In this document: positions 1-6,466 of the stretch, piece after piece
How the letters are laid out: each line of letters begins with the position of its first letter
Numbering within the stretch: position 1 is the stretch's first letter
NCBI RefSeq assembly: GCF_002741105.1
Contig: NZ_NIQU01000001.1
Location: 372,001 to 436,000, forward strand
Source of the DNA: Pseudomonas sediminis
Lineage (GTDB): Bacteria > Pseudomonadota > Gammaproteobacteria > Pseudomonadales > Pseudomonadaceae
Length of the DNA: 64,000 nt
Reading direction: 5' to 3'
Notes under the pieces: model-generated
What the model saw: the letters and a program-made list of their open reading frames with translations, nothing else
The model's database searches: none
Told to the model about the DNA's origin: nothing
Program-made: the position numbers and the translations under genes

Positions 1-338
1 AGTTCCAGCTGCGCGCCGGGCGCCAGGTCGGTGAGTTGTGGCAGGTTGACCTGAGCGCTGATGCGCGCCTCGGGCAGACGCGAGGTATCGAACAGCATGG
101 CCCGCAGGCGCTCATCGCGCAGCGCGATACCGGTGCTTACAGAATCCATATCCACCCGCAGGCGCGCACGCCCATCAGCGGCGATCTGCCCGTGCAGGGT
201 GAGGAAGCGATGCACCTCCGACTGACTGCCAGAGTGAGTGGAAATGAACGACAGCCGTGAGGACTCGTTGTCCAGGTACCAATCGGCATGAACGGGCAAG
301 GCAGCAGCAAGCAGCAGGGCGAAAAGCGAAAGGCGCAT
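1..338 (-). CDS. YceI-like periplasmic protein, 3' end cut by the window edge
   Basis: The reading frame opens with a signal peptide (MRLSLFALLLAAALPVHA) followed by DWYLDNESSRLSFIST and then alternating hydrophobic and polar strands. This is the pattern of YceI-family lipid-binding lipocalin-like proteins, in which an N-terminal W.L D..S.L.F motif is usual. About 112 residues are visible; the rest lies left of base 1. The start is the ATG at 336-338. YceI proteins are periplasmic, have about 190 residues, and bind isoprenoid or fatty ligands. The gene points away from the next minus-strand pair, which lies about 80 bases upstream, so it may be transcribed separately. The family call rests on the N-terminal half only. 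Confidence 0.7.
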   Translation of the reverse strand, partial: MRLSLFALLLAAALPVHADWYLDNESSRLSFISTHSGSQSEVHRFLTLHGQIAADGRARLRVDMDSVSTGIALRDERLRAMLFDTSRLPEARISAQVNLPQLTDLAPGAQLE

Positions 339-418
339 GGGGACTCGGAAAACGGCATGACCAGGCGGCAACGATAGTCGCCAGCGCAGGCCTTGCAAAG
401 CCCAACGCTGGCCCAGTT

Positions 419-739
419 CTACTCGTTCGGCAGCAACTGACAGCCCTGTCGCTCACCCAGCCAGGCTGCGCTGTGAGTGCGGCCTAGGCCGCTGGCGGTC
501 ACACGCTTGGCGCTTTCGTCATCCAGCAGGCTGCTGATCGGCACGTACTGCGCGACATAGCCTTCACAGTAGGCCGCCGGGTTACCGCTGACATAACGGC
601 AGGAGCAGTATTCCTTGGCCGTGTAGGCGCCGATGATGTCCGGAAACGCTTGCAGGTAAACGCGGTTCGGCCAGGCCCAGGCCAGCAACAGAATCAGCAG
701 CAGTGCCAGCGCGCTGAGAATCGGGTGACGACGGATCAT
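419..739 (-). CDS. small Cys-rich membrane-anchored protein, function unknown
   Basis: The 106-residue product has one N-terminal hydrophobic segment (about residues 8-23, ALALLLILLLAWAW), so it is anchored in or exported through the inner membrane. The remainder is soluble and carries a cluster EYCSCRY..., then AAYCEGY, plus one Cys near the C terminus. The four or more cysteines suggest disulfides or metal binding in the periplasm. Its ATG overlaps the stop of the upstream hydrolase gene by four bases (ATGA at 736-739), so the two are translationally coupled and probably work together. Some relatives carry the name amidase, but I see no amidase motif. Confidence 0.7.
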   Translation of the reverse strand: MIRRHPILSALALLLILLLAWAWPNRVYLQAFPDIIGAYTAKEYCSCRYVSGNPAAYCEGYVAQYVPISSLLDDESAKRVTASGLGRTHSAAWLGERQGCQLLPNE

Positions 740-1854
740 GGCTGCACCTCCACGGCGAAGGCCGCACGCACGCGCTTGAGCAGCTCGTTGTGCTGGAAGC
801 TGCCATCGCGGTCATCGGCGTAACGCACCACCACCAGGCTCTCCTGCGGCATCACGTACAGGCCTTGGCCCCAATGTCCGAGCGCGGCGATGGTATCGGA
901 CGGCGCATCCGGCCAGGGCCGCGTGCTACCCGGCAGTTCAGCGTTGAGCCACCAGTGCCCGCCCGGCACCGCTTCGCCAGGCGCGAAGCCCTGTGGCTGA
1001 TAGCCGGCGAAGGGCGTGGCGACGAAATCGACCCAGGCTGCCGGCAGCAACTGGCGCTCACCCCAACGGCCACCGCGCTGCATCAGCAGGCCGACACGGG
1101 CCAGGTCGCGCGCAGTCATGTAAGCGTAGGACGAGGCGATGAAGGTGCCGCTGGCATCGCGCTCCCAGGTCGCGCTGCTGATACCCAGCGGCTCGAACAA
1201 TGCCGTCCAGGGATAGTCGGCGTAAGCCTGCTCGCCGACCATGCCGCGCAACGCGGCAGCCAGCAGGTTGCTGTCGCCGCTGGAATAACGAAAGCGCGTT
1301 CCCGGCGCGGCATCGGCCTCATGTGCAGCAGTGAACGCGGCCATATCGTCGCGCCCCCGGGTATAGAGCATGGCCACCACCGAGGATTTCAGCGGCGCGT
1401 ACTCGTAGTCCTCCTGCCAGGCCAGGCCCGAGGCCCAGTTGAGCAGGTGACCGATCTTGATCTGCGGGTGGTCCGCCATCGGCGGGTAGTACTGCGCCAC
1501 CGGTGCATCGAGCTTGAAGCGCCCCTCGCCATAGGCCACACCGAGGGTGGTGGCGAGCAGGCTCTTGGCCATCGACCAGGAGAGGTGCGGCGTCTGCGCG
1601 GTGGTCGGCTCGGCGTAGCGTTCGTAGACGATCTGCCCATCCCGGATCACCAGCAGCGCACCGGTGCGCACGCCCTTGCGTTCGACATCGTCGCGCGGGG
1701 CAAAGGCATAGGCCTCCAGCTCGGCGATGGCGGCGGACGGTTGTGCGGGTTGGCTCTGCCAGTCAGGTTGCGGCCAGCTTTCCGCCACGGCGGTGCTGGC
1801 AGCCAGGCTGAAGCCGAGCGCCAGGCTCAGTCGACGAAGCAAGGAAGTGGGCAT
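736..1854 (-). CDS. exported beta-lactamase-fold serine hydrolase (class C / 6-aminohexanoate-dimer hydrolase-like)
   Basis: The 372-residue protein has a signal peptide (residues 1-25, ...AASTAVAES). The catalytic S-x-x-K tetrad of penicillin-recognising enzymes is SMAK at residues 94-97 in the context HLSWSMAKS, and a YSSGDSN segment stands where the second-box Tyr is expected. This matches the beta-lactamase family that includes NylB-type 6-aminohexanoate hydrolases and esterases; the natural substrate cannot be read from sequence. I start at the ATG at 1852-1854, which has a GAGG ribosome site and begins the signal peptide, rather than at the GTG at 1884. The gene is coupled by ATGA overlap to the small Cys-rich protein downstream. 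Confidence 0.85.
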   Translation of the reverse strand: MPTSLLRRLSLALGFSLAASTAVAESWPQPDWQSQPAQPSAAIAELEAYAFAPRDDVERKGVRTGALLVIRDGQIVYERYAEPTTAQTPHLSWSMAKSLLATTLGVAYGEGRFKLDAPVAQYYPPMADHPQIKIGHLLNWASGLAWQEDYEYAPLKSSVVAMLYTRGRDDMAAFTAAHEADAAPGTRFRYSSGDSNLLAAALRGMVGEQAYADYPWTALFEPLGISSATWERDASGTFIASSYAYMTARDLARVGLLMQRGGRWGERQLLPAAWVDFVATPFAGYQPQGFAPGEAVPGGHWWLNAELPGSTRPWPDAPSDTIAALGHWGQGLYVMPQESLVVVRYADDRDGSFQHNELLKRVRAAFAVEVQP

Positions 1855-1937
1855 GGGCGGCCTCAATCGGAAATCGTGGCGCACCCTAGCACGGCGATGA
1901 TGAAGGCTTGAAGCGACGGAAACGCCATCTCAGACCT

Positions 1938-2723
1938 TCATTTGGGCAGTTGGTAATCCTCAGGCCCCATCAGGTCGAGACCGCATTCGAGGTTCTCGAT
2001 CCAGTAGAGGAAGGCGCTGATCATCTCCGGGCCGACGAAGGGCCGGCCATGCTGCGGCACGATCATCGCCACGTCCATCTGCCGCACCATCGCCGCCCAC
2101 AGCCGACAGGCCTTGTTACCAGCCATGTAACGCCGGTGGAACCCTTCCATGTTCGGCACATGGTTGACGAAGTCGCGCACCGGCGTGGCGTCATCCACCA
2201 GCGAGGCGCCCATGTCGCCGGAGAAGAGAATCTTGCTCACCGGGTCGTACACCTGGAAGTTACCCACCGAGTGCAGGAAGTGCGCCGGTACGGCCTTGAG
2301 CGTGCACTTGCCCAGCGGGATGCTTTGGCCCCGATCCGGCAGCGCGATGATGCGGTCGAAGGTGTTGATGCCGCGGCTCAGCACCAGGTAGTTGGCGGTC
2401 AGGTGCGGCAGAAAACGCGCCCACAGCTTGGAGCAGATCACCCGCGCACGGGTGTGCAGCAGCCACTTGTCGAGCGAGGCGATGATGTCCGGGTCCTGGT
2501 GCGAGGCGAAGATGTAGGTCAGATCCTGCACCGGAATGTGCTTGGACAGCTCCAGCGACAGCGGCGTGTAGGTCAGGTCGCCGCCTGGATCGAGCAGCAG
2601 GTACTGCTCGTTGTCGGTGATCAGGAACTGGTTGGATTGCACGCCTTCGCCGCTGACCAGGTCATCGAACATCAGGCATTGGTGGCTGCCGTTATCGAAC
2701 AGCACGATGGGCTCGCGGCGCAT
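1938..2723 (-). CDS. MBL-fold protein of the oxygen-binding di-iron (FprA/ODP) type
   Basis: The 261-residue protein has metallo-beta-lactamase-fold metal ligands in order: H75-Q-D77-P-D79 (ASHQDPD), H148 and H151 (PAHFLHSVGNF), D170 (FSGDMGAS) and H225 (PQHG). Replacement of the usual HxHxDH by an H-x-[ED]-x-D pattern is typical of flavodiiron-type domains that bind a di-iron centre. No flavodoxin domain follows, so this is a stand-alone ODP domain, perhaps an oxygen or NO sensor or reductase that needs a partner. The ATG has GAGG five bases upstream. The gene stands alone between two other minus-strand genes. The fold is clear; the reaction is unknown. Confidence 0.8.
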   Translation of the reverse strand: MRREPIVLFDNGSHQCLMFDDLVSGEGVQSNQFLITDNEQYLLLDPGGDLTYTPLSLELSKHIPVQDLTYIFASHQDPDIIASLDKWLLHTRARVICSKLWARFLPHLTANYLVLSRGINTFDRIIALPDRGQSIPLGKCTLKAVPAHFLHSVGNFQVYDPVSKILFSGDMGASLVDDATPVRDFVNHVPNMEGFHRRYMAGNKACRLWAAMVRQMDVAMIVPQHGRPFVGPEMISAFLYWIENLECGLDLMGPEDYQLPK

Positions 2724-2789
2724 GGAAACCTCGTAGATGAATCGCGAGGCAACCTTATGCGCACACTGCCGAGAGGGTACTGATATGGA

Positions 2790-3680
2790 TCAAGAGCCGG
2801 CGACAATCTGCCGCGCTTTCTCCAGGCGTTTGCTGCGCGCCGCCTCGGCAATGCGCAGCAAACCCTCGTCGCGCTGCCACAGCGCGGCCCAGTGCGTAGG
2901 CCCCGCGGCGAAGGCGGCGTCCAGTTCGTCAGCCAGCGCCTGCTGCTGGGCGAACAGACCGGCCAGCAGCAGGTGGGTGGTGGCGGCATTGGGCGCTTGC
3001 CGCGCCACCTCGGCGCAGCCGGCCAGCAGTGCCTGCAAACGCAACTGCAGGGATTCGGGCCAGGCGCTTTCGCGCCCGACACCGAACAGCCAGGCCGCCA
3101 CTGCCGCGAGGACGTGCGCGTCTTCCAGCGTACGAAAGGGTTTGACGTAGTCGTCCCAGCCATCGCCTGCCAAACGCTCGCCCTGCGCCTGATCCAGATG
3201 CAAACGGGCATGGCCGATATCCGGCATCAGCGGCAAGGCTGGCAGCGGCTCGATGCGCACGCCGGGTGCGCCCTGGCGCACCACACCGAGGGCTAGACGC
3301 GGTGCCTGCCCTTCGCCCTCTTCGCGCACCGCTACCAGTAGCCAGTCGGCGCATTCGGCGGCGGTGACAAAATCCTTGCGACCCACGATGTGCAGACCGT
3401 CTATACGCGTGTTCATGTCCGCCGGGCGGGTGCTGCGGTTCTCCGTCACACACAGCGAGCCAGCCGTCCACGGCGCCGCCGGCCACAGCACACGTAGCGC
3501 CGCCTGATAGCCAGCGAGAAACGCCAGCCCCGGCGTAGCCGCCTGCAGGCCACCCACCAGCGCCAGCTCGAAGGGCTGTGGCGTGCCGCCTGAATGCGCC
3601 AGCAGACGGGCATACCAGTCTTCCAGCCCCGCCTCGGCAGTCAGGCGCTCGATGGGCTGAAACAGGCTCGACCAAGGCAT
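2790..3680 (-). CDS. acyl-CoA dehydrogenase-like protein, shortened
   Basis: The 296-residue protein shows the middle beta-domain signature of acyl-CoA dehydrogenases (IDGLHIVGRKDFVTAAECADWLLVAV, about residues 93-118) followed by an alpha-helical C-terminal half rich in Leu and Ala. Family members usually have 380-600 residues. Here the N-terminal helical domain is short and I cannot point to a catalytic Glu, so the enzyme may be inactive or act as a partner subunit. A GAGGAG ribosome site lies eight bases before the ATG. It is transcribed divergently from olsB with 148 bases between them, so a shared control region is possible. Confidence 0.65.
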   Translation of the reverse strand: MPWSSLFQPIERLTAEAGLEDWYARLLAHSGGTPQPFELALVGGLQAATPGLAFLAGYQAALRVLWPAAPWTAGSLCVTENRSTRPADMNTRIDGLHIVGRKDFVTAAECADWLLVAVREEGEGQAPRLALGVVRQGAPGVRIEPLPALPLMPDIGHARLHLDQAQGERLAGDGWDDYVKPFRTLEDAHVLAAVAAWLFGVGRESAWPESLQLRLQALLAGCAEVARQAPNAATTHLLLAGLFAQQQALADELDAAFAAGPTHWAALWQRDEGLLRIAEAARSKRLEKARQIVAGS

Positions 3681-3712
3681 CGCATCGGCTCCTCACAGCA
3701 GCAACTGAGCCG

Positions 3713-3730
3713 CCGTCACATAAGCATCAA
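3713..3730 (+). promoter_or_regulatory. candidate Pho box upstream of olsB
   Basis: The 18 bases CCGTCACATAAGCATCAA match the PhoB consensus CTGTCATAWAWCTGTCAT at 12 of 18 positions by my count and keep both TCA half-site cores 11 bases apart. Ornithine-lipid synthesis is known to be induced by phosphate starvation in pseudomonads, which makes the position sensible. The match is moderate. Confidence 0.35.
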
Positions 3731-3828
3731 AAAAGCTTCACGGTGGTGACACCGCAGCTACCTAGCCTGAGCTTGCCCAACAAGATCGACCGGCTGCAAG
3801 CATCCAGCCGGCACACGGAGGATCTGGC

Positions 3829-4560
3829 ATGACTCAAACCGCTCGCCGACTGCAGGCCGAACGCCTGCAAGGCCCCGCCGCCCTGCGTGAAGCGCAGGCC
3901 CTGCGCTACCGCGTGTTCAGCGCGGAATTCGACGCCAAGCTCAACGGCGCCGAACTGGGTCTGGACATGGACGACTACGACATTCACTGCCGCCATATCG
4001 GCGTACGTGACCTGGAAAGCGGCGAGCTGGTGGCCACTACCCGCCTGCTCGACCATCAGGCGGCTGCCGGCCTTGGCCGCTACTACAGCGAAGAAGAATT
4101 CGCCCTGCACGGCCTTGCCGGTCTCGAAGGCCCAGTGCTGGAGATCGGCCGCACCTGCGTCGATGTCGCCTACCGCAACGGCGCCACCATCGCCGTGCTC
4201 TGGGGCGAGCTGGCCGAGGTGCTCAACGAAGGCGGCTACCGCTACCTGATGGGCTGCGCCAGCATCTCCATGCAGGACGGCGGCATCCAGGCGCATGCAG
4301 TCATGCAGCGCCTGCGTGAACGCTACCTGTGCACCGAGCACCTGCGTGCCGAACCGAAACACCCGCTGCCGCAGCTGGACCTACCGGGCAACGTCATCGC
4401 CGAAATGCCGCCGCTGCTCAAGGCCTACATGCGACTGGGCGCGAAGATCTGCGGTGAACCCTGCTGGGACAAGGATTTCCAGGTGGCCGACGTGTTCATC
4501 CTGCTCAAGCGCGACGAGCTGTGCCCACGCTACGCTCGGCACTTCAAGGCGGCGGTCTGA
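3829..4560 (+). CDS. olsB: ornithine-acyl-[acyl carrier protein] N-acyltransferase OlsB
   Basis: The 243-residue protein carries the hallmark segments of the OlsB branch of the GNAT fold: [14 protein letters not shown] near residue 26, [17 protein letters not shown] near 105, a GCASISMQD core, and the C-terminal [20 protein letters not shown] stretch. OlsB transfers a 3-hydroxyacyl chain from ACP to ornithine to give lyso-ornithine lipid, a phosphorus-free membrane lipid made under phosphate limitation. The partner acyltransferase olsA follows on the same strand. A strong palindrome lies between them, so olsA may be expressed at a different level. The ATG is preceded by GGAGG (cacacGGAGGatctggcATG). 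Confidence 0.93.
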   Translation: MTQTARRLQAERLQGPAALREAQALRYRVFSAEFDAKLNGAELGLDMDDYDIHCRHIGVRDLESGELVATTRLLDHQAAAGLGRYYSEEEFALHGLAGLEGPVLEIGRTCVDVAYRNGATIAVLWGELAEVLNEGGYRYLMGCASISMQDGGIQAHAVMQRLRERYLCTEHLRAEPKHPLPQLDLPGNVIAEMPPLLKAYMRLGAKICGEPCWDKDFQVADVFILLKRDELCPRYARHFKAAV

Positions 4561-4565
4561 AACCC

Positions 4566-4593
4566 GGCCTGTAGGAGCTCGCCCCTACAGGCC
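4566..4593. terminator. perfect 10-bp hairpin between olsB and olsA
   Basis: GGCCTGTAGG at 4566-4575 pairs with CCTACAGGCC at 4584-4593 across an eight-base loop. There is no T-tract, so this is either a weak terminator or a REP-type palindrome (the arms contain GTAGGAGC, as in Pseudomonas REP elements). It overlaps an upstream in-frame ATG at 4597, which argues against that codon being the olsA start. Confidence 0.6.
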
Positions 4594-4668
4594 GGCATGA
4601 ATCACGATAATGGCCAAATGGCGCTGCCCGTGGATAATGCTGGCACTCGTCCTCAAGCGGAGGCCTCG

Positions 4669-5445
4669 ATGGCCAAACTGCGTCTGTCCCTGCGCCTCTT
4701 TCATCTGGCCCTGGTAATCGCCTTCGGCGCCCTGCTGGCCGGCATCGTCAGCCTGTTCGAACGCGTGGTGCGGCACGACCTGATGCCGCTGCGCCAACGT
4801 CTGACCCGCTGGTTCCTGGCACGCCTGGGCGGCGCCCTGCCGTTTCGCGTACGGGTGGAGGGCGAGCTGCCCACGCAACCGATGCTGTGGGTCGCCAACC
4901 ACGTGTCATGGACCGACATTCCGCTGCTGGGCGCTCTTCAGCCGCTGTCCTTTCTGTCCAAGGCGGAAGTACGCGGCTGGCCGCTGGCCGGCTGGCTGGC
5001 GCACAAGGGTGGCACGCTGTTCATCCGCCGCGGTGCAGGCGACAGCAGCCAGGTGAGCCAGCAGCTCACCCGCCACCTGCAGCAGGGCCATCACCTGCTG
5101 ATCTTTCCCGAAGGCACCACCACTGACGGACTGGCCCTGCGCACCTTTCACGGTCGTCTGCTGAGTAGCGCCATCGACAGCGGCGTGGCGCTGCAACCGG
5201 TGGCCATCCGTTATTTGCGCGATGGCCAACCCTGCCCGGTGGCGCCGTTCGTGGGCGACGACGACATGCTCTCGCACCTGCTGCGCCTGCTCTCCAGCTC
5301 GGCCTGCGAGGTCGAGATCCGTCTGCTCGCGCCGATCCCCAGCGAATCACGCAGCCGCAACGAACTGGCCCGGCACAGCCAGGCCATAATCGCCAGCGCC
5401 TTGCAGTTGGATATAACCGAAGCGCAACCGGCCGCAGCCGCCTAG
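4669..5445 (+). CDS. olsA: lyso-ornithine lipid acyltransferase OlsA (PlsC family)
   Basis: The 258-residue protein is a 1-acyl-glycerol-3-phosphate acyltransferase family member. It has an N-terminal hydrophobic anchor (about residues 8-30), the catalytic block NHVSWTD (N77-D83, giving H-x4-D) and FPEGT (146-150). With OlsB upstream it should add the second acyl chain to complete ornithine lipid at the inner membrane. I start at the ATG at 4669 because AGCGGAGG lies just upstream. The earlier ATG at 4597 has no ribosome site and sits at the foot of a hairpin. The stop overlaps the stop of the convergent universal stress gene. Confidence 0.88.
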   Translation: MAKLRLSLRLFHLALVIAFGALLAGIVSLFERVVRHDLMPLRQRLTRWFLARLGGALPFRVRVEGELPTQPMLWVANHVSWTDIPLLGALQPLSFLSKAEVRGWPLAGWLAHKGGTLFIRRGAGDSSQVSQQLTRHLQQGHHLLIFPEGTTTDGLALRTFHGRLLSSAIDSGVALQPVAIRYLRDGQPCPVAPFVGDDDMLSHLLRLLSSSACEVEIRLLAPIPSESRSRNELARHSQAIIASALQLDITEAQPAAAA

Positions 5446-6290
5446 CCAGCCGGCGGTACGATCAAGGCGTCGCTGTCGAGCGAGGCCAGCAAGCGACTGG
5501 CAACGCTGCCCAGGAAGAAACGCGACGCCCCTTCGCGGGCATGGGTGCCGAGCACCAGCAGGTCCGCACCAGCCTGACGCAAGGCTTCGCCGATCACCCC
5601 TTCCGGCGAGCCGATCTGCACCAGCAGACGCTCGTGACTCAGGCTCACGCCGACTGCACTGAGGCGCTCCACCAGTTGCTGACGCTGCAGCTCGCGCTGA
5701 TTCTCCAGCACCTCGGCGCTGATACCCGCCTCCATCATCGCGCCCGCCACGACCGGCTCGACCGCGCTGGCCACATGCAGCTCGTCGAGACTCGCCAGAC
5801 CCAGCTCACGCACCCGGTTCAGGGCTTGCTGCGAGGTGCGCGAGAGGTCCATCGCCAGCAACGCATGACGGTATTCATGGGTCACCGGACCATTGACCCG
5901 CAGCACCGGCAGATGACTGCTGCGTACCACCCTCTCGAGCGTCGTGCCGACGAAGAAGTCACGCAGTGCCGACTTGCGATGCGCGCCCACCACCAGCAGG
6001 TCGGCGCCCATGCCTTGCGCGCTTTCGACAATGACCGAGGCGGCCTCGCCAGTGCCCACGATCACCCGCGGCACACTGCCCGCCTGCTCGCCGAGGCGTT
6101 CGGCCTGCGCCTGCAACAGGGTTTCCGCCTGTTGCACTTGACGTTGCACGTGCGCAGCCGGCGCATCGTCATCGATCACGTGCAGCAGGGCCCATTCGCC
6201 ACCACCTTGGCGGCGGATCAATTGCACGGCGCGCTGTACCGCGTGCGCCGAACGTTCGGACAGATCGGTCGCTACCAGAATCTTGATCAT
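5442..6290 (-). CDS. tandem-domain universal stress protein
   Basis: The 282-residue protein is two UspA domains in a row. Each has the N-terminal ILVATDLSE.S or LLAMDLS.TS strand and an ATP-binding signature (VVGAHRKSALRDFFVGTTLERVV in domain one, VLGTHAREGASRFFLGSVASRLL in domain two). Such proteins aid survival during oxygen limitation in P. aeruginosa, and the orthologous position there (next to olsA) holds an Anr-controlled usp gene, as I recall. I take the ATG at 6288-6290, with GGAGGA eight bases before it, not the GTG or ATG codons further up. Its divergent partner is a cation ATPase; the gap between them contains an Anr-like box. The 3' end overlaps olsA by four bases. Confidence 0.9.
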   Translation of the reverse strand: MIKILVATDLSERSAHAVQRAVQLIRRQGGGEWALLHVIDDDAPAAHVQRQVQQAETLLQAQAERLGEQAGSVPRVIVGTGEAASVIVESAQGMGADLLVVGAHRKSALRDFFVGTTLERVVRSSHLPVLRVNGPVTHEYRHALLAMDLSRTSQQALNRVRELGLASLDELHVASAVEPVVAGAMMEAGISAEVLENQRELQRQQLVERLSAVGVSLSHERLLVQIGSPEGVIGEALRQAGADLLVLGTHAREGASRFFLGSVASRLLASLDSDALIVPPAG

Positions 6291-6352
6291 CTCGTGTTCC
6301 TCCATGGGTTTAACACCGCGTTACATTCAAGCGCCTCGCGACCTCGTACTCC

Positions 6353-6366
6353 TTGATGCAGGTCAG
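6353..6366. promoter_or_regulatory. candidate Anr/FNR box between usp and the P-type ATPase
   Basis: TTGAT-GCAG-GTCAG fits the FNR/Anr form TTGAT-N4-ATCAA except that the right half is GTCAG. It lies 63 bases from the usp ATG and 101 bases from the ATPase ATG. The same two half-sites (TTGAT-N4-GTCAG) recur upstream of arcD at 24075, a locus known to be Anr-activated in Pseudomonas. Confidence 0.5.
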
Positions 6367-6466
6367 GTCCGACGCGCTAAAGCGGTCTAGGTTAGTAAGG
6401 ACTGCGGCGTGCGCCGGCCGTCGGCCATCGACAGGCGCAGCCGGCCCAACCAAGGAGACGCGCCCC

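Noticed and set aside
4597..4668. N-terminal extension of OlsA from the ATG at 4597
   Set aside because: No ribosome site; the ATG sits at the edge of a perfect hairpin, and homologues begin near MAKLRLSL at 4669.
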